Shown: positions 1 to 13,974, numbered from the stretch's first letter. The stretch: DNA of 64,000 nucleotides from Eleginops maclovinus (GCF_036324505.1 NC_086360.1:19708261-19772260), one strand, 5' to 3'. The notes: generated by a model from the sequence alone, not told the origin. Numbers and translations: made by a program.

Positions 1-254
1 GCTCTACCTGTCTCTACTGGACATAGCGGGGTGCTACTAGTGCTAGCTGTTGATAGCATACTCGGGCTCGGAGACCGCAAGACATCAAAGACGGTACATT
101 CTTTGATATCGATGCCGTGCTGTCTTAAATGTTTGCTCAAATTCCTAGTGCAACCCGACGAACACCTAATTAACTTCCCACAGGCATTGCACTGTACCTT
201 GTTGTCTTTTTTAGGGCAGTGAAGCCACACTTTGGAGCGCTTACCGCGTTCCAT
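1..254 (-). CDS. Partial BED-type zinc finger protein of a hAT transposase, N-terminal 84 residues
   Basis: Reading the minus strand from the ATG at 254-252 gives 84 codons without a stop, running off the window start. Residues about 7-47 fit a BED finger: an aromatic Val-Trp near the start, then Cys-x2-Cys (in QCNACGKLI), then His-x4-His (in LSKHLRQHGI). BED fingers of this kind bind DNA in hAT transposases and in domesticated ZBED proteins. The finger is followed by a Ser/Thr/Pro-rich linker, as is usual before the hAT catalytic core. The stretch lies inside a hAT-like terminus, so a transposon origin is more likely than a host ZBED gene. The reading frame is intact here, so the copy may be young; whether the remainder is intact cannot be seen. 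Confidence 0.65.
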   Translation of the reverse strand, partial: MERGKRSKVWLHCPKKDNKVQCNACGKLIRCSSGCTRNLSKHLRQHGIDIKECTVFDVLRSPSPSMLSTASTSSTPLCPVETGR

Positions 255-531
255 TTTTGATAGTATTGTTGTGACTGGGCCATGCTGCATGCTGGTATCT
301 AAACAAATCACACGTTGCGTTGATGCATGACGTAGTCACGTTAAGTATACAAGTCCTGTCAGATAGCCTATGTCCGTGCATATATGTAGCCTTTCTTTGT
401 AATACTAACGGGTTTACCGCGTTTAAGAACCGTTAAGCAGAACCGAAATTATATTTTTTTTATGGGTACCCGGTACCCAGCATTTTGTTATAGGTTCTCA
501 TTTGGAACCGAGTTTCGGTTCCCAACCCTAC
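1..531 (-). mobile_element. hAT-type DNA transposon, 5' end only (cut by window edge)
   Basis: The right edge, read on the minus strand, begins with a TAGGGTTGGGAACC-type end near 518-531, which resembles hAT terminal inverted repeats. About 275 bases inside it, a minus-strand ORF with a BED zinc finger begins and stays open to base 1. The rest of the element, including the RNase-H-like transposase core and the other end, lies outside the window. A tandem-like pair of GGTACC palindromes sits at 466-478. The flank beyond the end (531-538) could be one copy of an 8-bp target duplication, but its partner is not visible. Confidence 0.6.
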
Positions 532-535
532 TCCT

Positions 536-1112
536 CACCTTTCTCATGATCATGGATGCCCCAAGAGGCAAGATCTTAGATGGTGGAGACCCAGATTGAG
601 GGTGAATGATGGTCATTTTGTGCTTCTTCCATTTTCTAATAATCAAACCAGTAGTCTCTTTCTCACCAAGCTGCTTGTTCCAGCCTTGTGCAGGTCTACC
701 ATTTTGTCCCTGATGTCCTTAGACATTAGTTCCACCATGATCACAAGACCTGTCTCTGGTCTTGCCATTGGGGAGAGGTTGTAATCTGATTTATTGACTG
801 TGGACAGGTGTCTTTTATCCAGGTAACGAGTTGACATCAGGAGTACTTTCTTAAAGTGAGAGGACTTATTTAACCGGTCCGTGGGAGCCAGAACTCTTGT
901 TGGTTGCAAGGGGATCAAATACTTATTTCCCCTAATTAAATGCAAATCAATTTATATATGTTTTTTAATGTACATTTCTGGATTTGTTTTAATATTCTGT
1001 CTCTCACTGTTAAAATACACCTACCATAAAAAATACAGACTGTTCATTTCTTTGTAAGTGGGTAAACTAATTAAATTGGCAGGGGATCAAATACTTATTT
1101 CCTCCGCTGTAT
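536..1112 (-). mobile_element. Degenerate Tc1-like transposon remnant, one end missing
   Basis: The right end (about 870-1112) is the terminal repeat of a common teleost Tc1 family. It carries two copies of the GGATCAAATACTTATTTCC motif (911-930 and 1083-1101), about 170 bases apart, with the outer one ending in CTCCGCTGTA. The inner part encodes on the minus strand a decayed N-terminal transposase piece, with KMVDLHKAG visible, matching the helix-turn-helix region of Tc1 transposases. The same family occurs at 46264-47330, and the two share long stretches such as the one around GTAACGAGTTGACATCAGGA (822-841 and 47040-47059). The left terminal repeat and the catalytic core are absent. It ends where the hAT edge begins. 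Confidence 0.8.
643..945 (-). pseudogene. Tc1 transposase N-terminal fragment
   Basis: A 100-codon minus-strand ORF includes residues resembling the start of the Tc1 DNA-binding domain ([20 protein letters not shown]). Its upstream half is terminal-repeat sequence read by chance. No catalytic DDE residues are present, so it cannot encode an active enzyme. It is a piece of the surrounding Tc1 remnant, not a host gene. Confidence 0.6.
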
Positions 1113-2184
1113 ATGTCTGATTAAAGTTATTATCAATAGCAAAAGTAGTTTACAGAAAGTAACTGTACTATACTGTAATGTAATTAAATTCCTTCTTAAT
1201 GAACTTTTGGTTTATGTTACTTCTGTTTCACTACATTAAAATGAACGAGATTGCTTATTTTAATCCCCTGTTAGCATTTAGTTATTTGTAGTTAAGTTGT
1301 GACAACAAATATAATGAACTTCTGAAGAGTAATGCATTCTTATATAGTCTACCACCCAATAGTATGACGACATACATTAAGGCAAGGCAAGTGTATTTAT
1401 GTAGCATATACAAATAACAAGGCAATTGTTGTGTGCTTGACACAAAACATGAAAAGTCTCAGACAAAGTGAAAAAAGATACACACTATAAAAGAAGAATA
1501 AATTGAGATGGTTGAAAAGCCTGTACAGAATGTAGAAAATTAAAACAAGCTGAGATAAAATGAAACAGATACATTCTAGAATAAAAGCTATGTGCAGTGT
1601 GAGAAATCAATAATTGTATATACTGGAAGGGAGCTGCATACAGAAAAGTCGTATGGACAACAAATGGACAATAACCAGTGGCTGCATTCAAATTAAATGT
1701 TGATGCATTAGTAATTATATTCCAACAACATATTGTATGTATAGAAACATTAAAAGGTCATTTACAGCAGCATTAAAAAGGGCCATTCGGTATAATGAGT
1801 ACTTATACTCTTGATGCTTCAGTGGTCATGTGTATAATCACAATTAAGATCATAAAAATGTAACGACCATTCACCAGTCATTTGTTTTTGTACCTTCTAT
1901 TTAAGCATGAGATCACATTCATATGAAACTGCTCAGATATAGGCTGTTCAGAGGCGTTTGACTGGCAGCTCCTCACTAACACACAGACTACCCCCCTGCT
2001 TTAATTGATATGCAGGCTCTGCTCACGAGGACAATGAGGTGTACTTTAGAAAGGGCTGCGGAGTGTCACACATTGACCAGGAGATGGCATCTCAAGTCCT
2101 GAAAAGAGCAGCATTGAGCTCAGTATAATCCTACACCAACATCATTCCTGTTGCTATACTACTGATGTATTCTTGATGCCACGG
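1113..2184. other. Intergenic DNA upstream of the lrrtm4-like gene, nothing recognised
   Basis: This is AT-rich sequence with short A- and T-runs and no open frame worth calling, no tandem array and no transposon ends that I recognise. It separates the transposon cluster at the window start from the CpG-rich promoter region. Confidence 0.5.
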
Positions 2185-2352
2185 TCACCGGGTGAAATCC
2201 ACAGGAGACGGCGCCTTCTCCTCCACATATCCATCTGGATACATCCACTTGGGTTTGGACTTGAGTTTATTCCTCTCTGATTTCTTCACTTGGTTCGGTT
2301 TCTGGTATCTTACCTGGCACTTAACCTTAGCAATTGGCGACTCAAAATGTAT
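2185..2352 (-). CDS. Coding-like stretch of 55 codons ending in a stop, unidentified
   Basis: On the minus strand this stretch is open from a stop at 2355-2353 to a TGA at 2187-2185. The deduced peptide is strongly basic, has one cysteine, and ends in ...PKWMYPDGYVEEKAPSPVDFTR split as PKWMYPDGYVEE then KAPSPVDFTR. Its codon choice (AAG, GTG, GAG, CAG) looks more like coding sequence than the AT-rich DNA around it. There is no good start codon and no convincing splice acceptor at its upstream edge, and upstream exons would have to lie inside the lrrtm4-like gene. I do not recognise the protein. It could be the end of a retrocopy, a last exon of an overlapping antisense gene, or a chance opening near a promoter. 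Confidence 0.2.
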   Translation of the reverse strand: MHFESPIAKVKCQVRYQKPNQVKKSERNKLKSKPKWMYPDGYVEEKAPSPVDFTR

Positions 2353-2454
2353 CTAACCTCCCAAAGCATGCGCTCAACAGTGTGATTCTCATGAGGCTAT
2401 GTCAAGCTTGAGTGCATCCACCTAAACGTCTTTGAAAGGTGGCAGGATGAAATA

Positions 2455-2731
2455 TGCATTATCCAGCTGATGTTGTTCGGTAACGTGGGAAACTATAGAC
2501 GGGGGTTGATGCGCACCTCTTGGAGCGACTCACATCTCCGACAGGTGTGCGGCTGTGCGCAAAACGGATTTGGCTGCGGTGCAAAGTGCTAATATTCTCC
2601 GGGCAGACATTCGTCCTGGGTGCGTGTCCAAATGTTTGGACTAAACGCCGAGTGCATCTAACATGTGGACCTGGGACGCATGCAACAGAGAGCCCTAACC
2701 ATGAGGAGGAGCAGACACCGCGCAAATATGG
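2455..2731 (+). promoter_or_regulatory. lrrtm4: CpG-rich block: probable promoter and 5'-untranslated first exon of the lrrtm4-like gene
   Basis: About 19 CpG dinucleotides fall within roughly 270 bases here, while the flanks have very few, as expected for a vertebrate gene start. The block ends exactly at a start codon followed by a strong splice donor. No TATA box stands out. A short upstream frame opens at 2663 (ATG TGG ACC) and closes at 2696-2698 (TAA), and two further ATGs at 2680 and 2701 are in frame with the main start. The transcription start cannot be placed from sequence alone. Confidence 0.55.
2728..2731 (+). CDS. lrrtm4: LRRTM4-like protein, coding exon 1 (start codon plus one base)
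   Basis: The sequence reads AAT ATGG, then GTATGT. The ATG has A at -3 and G at +4, a strong translation start context, and the G at 2731 is followed directly by a consensus splice donor. Joining this G to the GA at 3166-3167 makes a glycine codon and gives the N-terminus [16 protein letters not shown]. Family members LRRTM2, LRRTM3 and LRRTM4 also begin Met-Gly and, as I recall, have an intron just after the start codon. The intron is 434 bases, phase 1. In-frame ATGs at 2701 and 2680 would add 9 or 16 mostly polar, basic residues before the signal peptide; by family comparison 2728 is the better choice. Confidence 0.75.
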
Positions 2732-4712
<1,981 letters not shown>

Positions 4713-7700
4713 CCGTTGCCCTCCAAAAATCCATTTCCACTGCGAGGCATGAGAGGTAAATTTTCTAACAATCTGTGGAGAAAAACACTTTCTTTTTTCT
4801 CCTCTGCACTTGTCTGTTTTGGGATAAGGAAGCAAAGGTCAGTGCATGGTGACTTGTTTTACAATATGCTAGGTTTGTTCGGTTCCTTATGATTACCCAG
4901 TTGTTGTCCTGAATCATACAGTTTTGCTTCTAAAATATGATTCTCATTAGCTCAAACTGCAGAGCCAGCTTTTCTCCCTGGAGAACTTACAGTAAGATGC
5001 ATTAGGCACAAAGTAGACCCATCTTTTATTTTTGACATATAACAGCTCATTGATGAATCTCTGTATTATCAGCCAGCCTATTATTTATTCACAAATGGCT
5101 TGCTGTCCACACAGGAATGATAAAAAAAAACAAGTCACTCTGCAGGTGGTCCTTTCCTCTCCTGTGTGTTTGCTACAACAACTGTAGTGGCAAAAACATG
5201 AGTGGTGTGAATTTGTTTCTTGCTGTATTAAATATGTTAATATTTACTATCATACCAGCCGATCATACGTTCCGTTCTCTTTGTCTGCCCTCAGCAAGCA
5301 TGTATTTAAGATTTTACTTAATCTACAAAGTTCAAACAGTCACCGCAGGCTAGAGAACACTATAAAGGCCTGCAGCCAAATACAAGATTAATTATGCATT
5401 TGGGCTCGATTCCTGTCTGGCTTTAGCGTACTAATGCAGTTTCAAACTTCAATATGCTGCTTTTGTTAATCTCAAAAAGATAACGACAATATTCGGCATC
5501 ACTCGTGAAACTTTTGTCCAAAAAGTTTAAATTGAAAAGTCATACTCCTTCACACAGCAGACTCTGAACCACTGTATGAAACAGAGGGATTAAGACAAAA
5601 AGCCTTGACAGAAGGACTAATCAATCTGCTCATGCTTAATTAGGCACTTTTTCGCCTGTGTAGTCTTTTTTCCCTCAATGCTACGCATCTGTCTTCCTCT
5701 GTCCAGTATCTTTTTTTAAATTGGCAGTATGGTTAAAGTGTGATTAACAAGACACGTTGTGTTGAGTGAAGATAATGTGTCACTGGAATCTTAGTTGAAC
5801 CTTTTGTCGGACTAACCCAACACATTGTAAAGTCCAGAAGACATCTTTCTTCTTAGTGGTATCTGTCAGTGCAGCTCAGGGACAACGTTTTATCTCCCAC
5901 TCCCACACAGCTCATTAAATATATTCCATGTGAATCATTTCATTATATGTTTTAAGTCAGTGGATTTCACTGCAGCCTGACACACATTCTTGTCTTGTCC
6001 TATACTGAAGACACTGGAGAGACCAGCTGAAATGTGTCATTGTTTCTAGTAATGTCAGATGCTTTGAGGTACACAGCTAGCTAAATCAGCTCTTTGTCAG
6101 ATTATCTGTGGCAGGGCATTTCTCAAACACAAAAGCGGCTTTAGGTGAGATGGTCAGCTCATCAATCTTATTGCTTTCATGTGAGAATGTGGCATGGGAG
6201 CATTAAATGGCAGACCTAATGGGGCTTCTGCTAGCTAGAATAACTAATAGCCCATCAGAGGTAAGGAGCTGAAACTTCTCTTAGCTTTGTTATTCCTTGT
6301 CCTCTACAGTTCAAGGGAGCAGCCTTAGTTGTGAAAAATGTAATGGGATTTTTCTACCCCTCTCTGTGTTTGTGCATATTGGGCCAAACATTGCAAGGAC
6401 ACATAGTACAGCAGGAGACTTTCCAGACCAACGCCAGATTTTTTCATGGAGGTAGAAACACTTTCAAACTCTTTGATGAGCTGCATTGTTTTATCTAATA
6501 CAGTGTAATGTTTATTAGCCATGAAACCTCATCAGAATTATCAAGTCGCAGTACGGGAAGCCCATAAGTGATAGAGCGTTATTAGCATCACAAAACAGGC
6601 AATGTCGCACGATCTGTGCATATATGAAATGAGGGTGCTCCTCAGTTGAATTGAATGGCACACAGTAGATAGTGTAGAGAAAGATGGAAGAGATAAAGAT
6701 ATATCTGAAAAATGCTTCTTTAGAGTTTAAACCCCACAGTCAATGTAGTAATAGCCCCAACATAGTGAGCCCCCTGCAATTTTTTTTTTAGCTATCCCAG
6801 ATAGCAAGCACTTAAGCTATTAGCTGCATTTTCAATTAGGAGAAAGAGCTTTATAATTGAAGTCTGTTATCTTCTGCACATGCCCACTCCAACAAACTTG
6901 TATTAAATTTGTTTCTATAGATTTCCTCCAGGACAGCTTAGCAGGTTGATTTTGCGCTGCAATACAAACCCGACAAGTGTGAATTTCTATGAACACTTCG
7001 AACTGTGCGGTTACACGGCCTTCCTGTGGCTCATTATTTAAACAAAAAAAAAGCCCTCTTTTCCTGTGAATGCCATCCACTTCTGAGCTCACAGAGCAGC
7101 TGCAGTCGTTGACGTCCGCCCACGGATCATCCCCAGCAAAGTTAGCTCAGAAAATATCACGGTGCAAATCCTACTGTCTTACCCAAAGGCGATTCTTGTA
7201 CTTGGGCAGAATTTGCAAGCATTAATAAGGTGAGGAGTTCTTACTCACAGATAATTTAAGTGTTCTGTGAGATCAGATGAAGTGGGGAGAATTGAAGGTG
7301 TGCCACTGCTGATACATCTACTGACTGATACAAAGCTGTCTGAACTGGACTTAATATTATTACAATTTTCAACTATACTAATTTGTAAGGGTCAGGAGCT
7401 TTGTAAGGTTAACACTGTGATGCACAAACTAGTATTTAAAGAAACAACTTAAGCCAGCACAAGCCTTAATCATGCATTAAGTGGTTATCATTTTTCATTG
7501 CTCTCTGAAATGTGGCACCCCACAACTTCCTCGTGGTTATATTTCAAACTAATGGGCTTCTCTGGATCTATCCTGCAGCTGTGGGTACATTTCATTCAAC
7601 AAACATTTATTTAATTTTTAGGATTTAGAAGCTGATCCCTGTCTTGAAAATGTCACGAATAAGAAACAAAGATGATAAGCGATCAAAATATACTGCTTTG

Positions 7701-10700
7701 TCTTGCCAACATGGCAGCTTGCATTTCATCTTTGCGTAAATGCACAGACGGCAGGCTTTCATCCTGTGAAGGGAGTTTGACAGCCTTCAACATTTCTTCT
7801 TCACTTGCCAAATAAATGTTAACCACATGAGTAGAACAGCCTCTTAAAAAAGACGTGTCATTTCCTGACACATCTGTTTTTGCGTATGTTGTGGGAAGCA
7901 CGTTGGTGTAATTTATTCATGCTGTGATGAAAGGTAACACACTTACTGTATGATAAATGACACATCATTTGTGCTTTAGTCATTCTATAAAAAAGCAATA
8001 TCTTATGCCATTAATTCTAATTTTTCTTGGTTGCCTCTTGTTTGGTGGATTTGAAAATGACTGTAACAGCAAGAGCGTATGGCAATGATCCATGGGTCTA
8101 CAGAAGTAGAGTACTTAGCTTTTATCATACCTGATGATTTTCTGAAAAATGGGCTTTGGCCATCTTGACTCGATTCAAACTCAACTGCAGCTAAATACAG
8201 GGAGAAACCGCCTTTTAAGTGAATTGGCTGTAATGGCTCTTACAAAACATCATTTTTTAATGTCATGTATTATTTTTCATCAGTTGGATCAGTGTTCACA
8301 TGTATACACTCACTGTATGGAAGCTTTACAGCAACAGGATAATGTCCAAATCCTATTTTTTTTAGATGTTGAAATCAATAGTTTGATACTTTGGTAAATA
8401 CTCTTTATCGCTTTTTGTTAAGAGTCAGATTTATACTGCTTTAATACTTCATTTGAATCCAATCAGCATAGCACAAAGACAAAACACTTAAACAGCTGAC
8501 CCGGTTCTGTACAAAAGTAACTAAAGCCATATTCTGTACTAAAATGGCTCAGTTTACTAACATGCTAAAGGCTTATCTTGTTTTCATCTCGGCAAACGTG
8601 TAAACCAGCATGCCCGTGGTGTTATGGGGCGTTATGTGCCAGACTTGCCTGGATTCCTTAACAGTCATAACAAAAACGGAATAAATGACTCCTTTTTTCA
8701 ATTCAAATTGAATGTTGAACTTCTCCTCGAATGAACTATCCCTTCTTATCTGCTTTAAGTTTAAAACATTAAGCATTTACTTAATCAATAGAAATTCTAA
8801 GTCAGTCTTTGAATGTAGCATGTAAAAATGTCTAAGGCTGTGAGTCAAAACACTGCAGTGGGATTCATTAGCTCCAATGATCATAATCAAAACTGAGGCC
8901 TATCTTTGGTGTTAAGCACCTCTCAGGTTGCTCTGTGTGTGGGGTGAGATCAACTTTAAATAAACATACACTGCTATATTTATGATTCTGACTTTTGGCA
9001 GACGTTCTCTTTTAGAGGTGTGATGTCTGCTGTGGTGAGGAGGTGGAATACATTTCACAAAGCTAGCAGCAGGAAGAGGAGACACGAGCCTGTAATCCAA
9101 CATGGTTTGTTTAAATGAAGACGGCAGTTCTGTTGCTTCATAATAATTAATCTTAGCATCTCCTCTTTCATCCAATTGATGTTTTCAGGATTTTATTATT
9201 CTCATTATGATGTACTAATAGAGCATGCCCCAGCCTGCTAATAGCTTGATCTGGCACAGGCGGAAAATGTGATGTTCTTCCTCCCCGCTTCGACACAGAC
9301 AATATTGAATTTCACTCCGGGTTAGATGTACTTATTTACAGAACATGTACAATGAACTGCTTTTTGTGTCTCTGACTGAACATCAGAGGCTCTCACAGAG
9401 GCTTAAAGCCAGATGAGTGATAGTCGCAGGTAGATATCTGAGAAAACATTTTGCCGCTGAGGAAAAATAAATGGAAGTTATTGCTTTGTTGACCTCCAAA
9501 CCTCCAATTTAAATTGAGGTCAGCATTGATTGACAGCATCATTAACTCCGATATGCACTTGATATTACACAATAACCGGGCCCTTCACTTTAAGCCCAAG
9601 ATCAAATTAACTTGTCTGTTATAAACAAATCAGGTGAGTCTGACATTTACTACACTGTCAAATACATCGTAACAATGAATTGTTAAAATTACCAAATGGA
9701 ATTAGATGACCCATTTTTACCAAAAGTAATTTGTGGGAAAATGACAAAGACCACTGAGATAAATCAAACTAATTCAAACATTCCCATCACACAATCTGCA
9801 GTGGTCCTTTCCTCCTACAGCCACGCATAAACCATGATGAATATTTAATGGGATATTAAACTTCTCTTCTCTTTTGTGTTCATGGCCATTTTGTTCTGGC
9901 GATTGTGAATGAGCTAAAATCAATTTTGTGTTAATTAAAAGTATGTTTTAATGGAAACCCTCTCTGATACTGAACATCTCACATTCGACTTAGTGAAGAC
10001 AGCTGATGTCAATAATTAACTGGATACATTACTGAAAACTACAATGGCATGCGAAGAGTGCAGACACTCCGCCAAGACACTGGTGCATTCACTTACAGCT
10101 CTGATGGTCCAATTTTCCTAATTGTGAATTCTTACTTAAGATGTTGGTGTGTTGATGGACTTTAAGTCATAATGAGGAAATAACATAGACCTTTAAAAAA
10201 AGGTCACAACATTTTCCAAGTCAGGGACTCGTTTTCCCACATATTCTGACACCAAATGAATACAGCACAACCAAAGAGAGTATTAGATATTTCTGATGAA
10301 CCAGCCAACAGTCTGACATTGACATCCATTATAGTCATTTTTGCTATCACAGCTAAAAGTGTGCTTAACATTTGCAACTGCTTTTCAGAATTTAACAGAC
10401 TATAATCTTCCTGGCTTGAACTCTCCCAATGTATAGGCCAGTTAAAAAAACCCTGTAACTAATAACTGTAAATAAAAATAAAAGTTTTCTTAGATCTATC
10501 TATTTATGTAAGGCAGCATAAGTTATATTCATGTATATAAACTATAGATGTTTTCACTCACTTATGACCAACTAGCCTACATGTCTGTACCCACAGAGAA
10601 TCTGCCCTCTAGCTAACATTTTCCTATTTTGCAGTTTTTGGGACATTTCTTGTTGTCAACTTCTAAGATCATAAGAGTAATATTGCTGAGAACTCACAAA

Positions 10701-10850
10701 CATAACGAGGTGAAACCTGTTACAAAAAGAGAGTGAATCTTTGGCTTTCACAGTCGGGGGCGAGCACTGCTGGTGTTGTTGTCCCAGGTAGGGGGTCTTT
10801 TTGTTGCGTTAACAATGCACAATCAACATATCCTTATTTTATTTTTTAAG
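4713..10850 (+). other. Short-isoform 3'-untranslated region and intronic DNA, no other features seen
   Basis: The 3'-untranslated region of the short transcript must begin at 4713. The first plausible cleavage signals that I see are ATTAAA variants at 5227 and near 5913; no canonical AATAAA lies close to the stop. Beyond this the DNA is AT-rich, with scattered short runs of A or T, and every open frame is short and unlike a protein family that I know. Confidence 0.4.
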
Positions 10851-10990
10851 GTTTGGTTAGGTTTAGACATAAAACAACTAAGGTTAGGGAAACATTTGTG
10901 TTTCTGTTGAAATCAATTATTCGTAATAAAAGGGGACCTTGGCCAAGTTAAAGTAAAAACCAGCTGGTAAAGGTTATTGCAACAATAGTG
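10850..10990 (+). repeat. Probable teleost interspersed repeat fragment (GGTTAGGTTTAG type)
   Basis: The sequence GGTTTGGTTAGGTTTAGACATAAAAC followed by a second GGTTAGGG is typical of a dispersed fish repeat that I recognise by its motif spacing only. There are no intact ends or coding capacity. The class is not clear to me. Confidence 0.35.
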
Positions 10991-11071
10991 GTCATTGTTA
11001 ACCATCTTTGAGTGTTGATAAGCGACATATGAAATGTTATAGACCAAGCTAACCTCTATAACTTCTCCACT

Positions 11072-11285
11072 GTGGTATTGGTGGCAAAGTCCATAGGGAG
11101 TCCATAGGGACTTGGCCTCGGAACTGGAAGGTCACCAGTTCAAGTCCCAGAAAGACCAAGTGCTACCGTGTTGTCCCTGAGTAAGGCACCGTTCCTTACA
11201 CTGCTCCCCAGGTGCTGTACATATGGCAGCCCACTGCTCCTAACACTAGGATGGGTCAAATGCAGAATGTAAAATTTCTCCTCTG
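11072..11285 (+). repeat. tRNA-derived SINE, degenerate
   Basis: A tRNA-like head with a B-box-like GGTCACCAGTTCAAGTCCC (11130-11148) is followed by the conserved body of a common fish SINE: GACCAAGTGCTACC, GAGTAAGGCACC, ACTGCTCCCC, GCCCACTGCTCCTAACAC and GGATGGGTCAAATGCAGA. A local 12-base duplication (AGTCCATAGGG twice, 11089-11110) interrupts the A-box part. It is not a functional tRNA gene. Confidence 0.75.
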
Positions 11286-11289
11286 TCTT

Positions 11290-13600
11290 CTGACTTCGTG
11301 GAGCTTTAATTGTGGAGCTTTGTCCCATGACAAATACTGTTGCTAAATGTTGTGTAATGCTTTTATGGGGGCATTTTTCAAAACAACTGATGCTGTATTT
11401 CTCTTTCGCTGTTGGGACGACAGTCTTATATTTTTTTCTTGGGAGGACAGTCTAAAAAAAGCTGAAGTCTAAAGCCTTAAATTGTCTATTTGGTCTTATC
11501 TGAGCAATAATTACAAATGCCTTAAAGGAACTGCCTTATCAAACAGTTTTAATATTCTGCTATCGGGCTTGTACCTTGCTAGTGGATGGAGTTTGTTGTT
11601 TGAAGATGTAATCCACTGCAACATTATAACTTCAGGGGTGAACATCTCGTTTTGTTGTCAGACACTCTGAAAGATTGGCTCACAATTTCACTCCGGCATT
11701 CACCACTCCATCATAAAAGAGAAATGTATTATAGAAGAGGCACAGAAACCAATTTCTCTGCTGACAGCAGCCTTAACACACCACAATGCAATAAAGCCTG
11801 GTGATATGCCGTGGTTTGAGTGAGTGTTGTGACTATTTTGACTCTCACTATATGTTATCGCTCAACACATACGGCAGAATGCAACAAGCTCAAGCTCTCT
11901 TCCCTGGCAGTTGTCGAAAGGCATTTAGGGGAATGCAAGGAAATCACTAACTGAAGTCGAAGCAGGTGTGGCGAGTTGGGGGAAGTTGCGTATCCGAAAA
12001 AATAATTTATGTCACCTCAATGCTAAATCACTTCTGGCATGCACCAAGCACCACAGTTGATAACAATGTAAGTGTATCCAAGGGAGGATTTTTCCATCAG
12101 GTCTTCAGTGAGAGTTAGAGCCGAGGAACAAAGGCACTATTTCAATTCCCAGGGAGTCGAGACCAATGTTTCCCTTGAACAAAGTATTTGGCACAATCTG
12201 TAATTTTCAAAAAAATCGGACTCCCATATTGCGTGTCCTATTATTATGGCATATCTATCAGTGATCACATGCCCTGGATTCCCTCAGTTTAAGTTTCTGC
12301 TCACTCTGTCAGTGATACTTCTGCTTTAATGGGATTTGACAGCTTATCTACCACTTTATGAAACGTCGGGCAGCACTGACAGTATTAATACTATAACATG
12401 AAAACGTTAGACATAACATTTAATGCTGTTTTATGGTCACAGCGTCCGCGTTCATTTTTCCTCTCAGCTTGAAGCAGTTGCAGCTTAGTTAGGCCTTTAT
12501 TGTATTATGATTCATTTAATTAGGGTTATTAAGTTCATTTCAGTGAGATGCTGTAGTTTTGTCTACTGTGTCACTTTCATTCCCTGCAAAAGAACTTGAA
12601 AGTGAAACTTATAATGTTGAGTTGGCACATTTTAACAAATGCCAGTAAGTTGGCGGATTGCAATTTGTATCTTCTCCCTTCTCCGCATAAAGACAGGACA
12701 GTTTCTCTTTCTCTGTTTCCGCTGGGAAGGATTTTGATGTAAGTCTACCTCAAGAATAGTATTGTGATTTCCCCAGAAACTAAAACCCCTTCATCATATA
12801 CCAATGTCTCAGTGTGTCTGATGGGACAAAATGGTGAGTCAGTGAGCACCAACTGAGAATGGTGCATCTCTGTCAACTTTTCCTCCTCCTTGTTGCGAAA
12901 TGCCTGTCAGGCAGCTGCATGTGTAGGTGGAGATTTTTTCCAGAATAAGCACAAATACAGTGCAAGGCATCTTTCTCTTACAATCTATTGAGCTGTGTTC
13001 TTACTTTTGTGTGGTCTGTATAGACACTGCTAACACAAAAACTGATATTTACTTAAACATTTAAACAAGACCAGGCGTCGAAAGCCCTGCTCACAGCTCT
13101 GTGAGACTGCATAGGGCAAGGCATGTTTTGTATTAAATTAAAATGTCCACATGCGATCGTTTTTACAATTAGCCTGTTTACACCTCCTGTTTTTGTGCAT
13201 AAGTTCAATTTTCATTAAAACAAAACAAGCGAAACACTGGAAATTGGAGAATTTCAGTTCTCTATGGTCGCAAAATATTTGTATTGCTTGGATGAGGTGA
13301 AAAAAATGGCCACAGTGTGGGCCAATGACTCTTGATTTACTCATTTTTTGTCCGTCATACTTCTGCTTTACTAGAGAGATGAAAACATCTGTGTGGAGCA
13401 TTTAGAAATACAGAGCTTAAATGTATTTATTATATAATACATGTTTTTCCATTGTCTGAGGTTCTGGTTGGCAATCCTTTAATTAAGTCACCTCACTGCA
13501 CTCTTCTGTTCTGCAATTATTTAATGGCACTTAACTCTAGAAGTATTGAAACCAACTCTTTATCTTGTTGGGTCCAAACTTTGCATTTCGCTTTGACTGA
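11290..13600 (+). other. Intronic DNA, nothing specific recognised
   Basis: There is no array, transposon end or coding-like frame here. The stretch is AT-rich with some moderately complex sequence around 11880-12120 that might be conserved, but I have no direct support for that. Confidence 0.35.
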
Positions 13601-13609
13601 TCTTCAGTA

Positions 13610-13700
13610 ATTTCATAAAAAATCCCTACTATGATTGGATGCAAACTCTAATACTGACAATGCTAACATACTAATGTTTAGCAGGAACAATGTTTACAAC
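13610..13700 (-). repeat. Fragment of the fish 'GTTAGCATGCTA' repeat family
   Basis: CAATGCTAACATACTAATGTTTAGCAGG reads, on the opposite strand, like part of the dispersed repeat that is better preserved at 38170-38350 (motif GAGCATGTTAGCATGCTA). It is short and diverged. Confidence 0.35.
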
Positions 13701-13974
13701 ACAGTTTTAGATCAGTCCATTAGCATTCTAACTTTAGGTAATAAACACAAGTACACAAAATACAACTGACTCTTAACGGGAATGTCCTTTTGGAAGTGTT
13801 TGGTATTACATTATTTAACAAATTAATAAGTTGGCTTGATAAATAAAAAGTTAAGAGTTTACACAAGTTGATCGGAACATGAATGCCTGAAACACATTTC
13901 AAGGCAATGCATCAACATTGCATATCATTGACAAGATATTACACTCAAAAAATAAGGAACTTCATCTTATAGTG

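Noticed and set aside
11072..11285. tRNA gene, from the B-box-like GGTCACCAGTTCAAGTCCC
   Set aside because: The cloverleaf cannot be completed, and the downstream body is that of a SINE.
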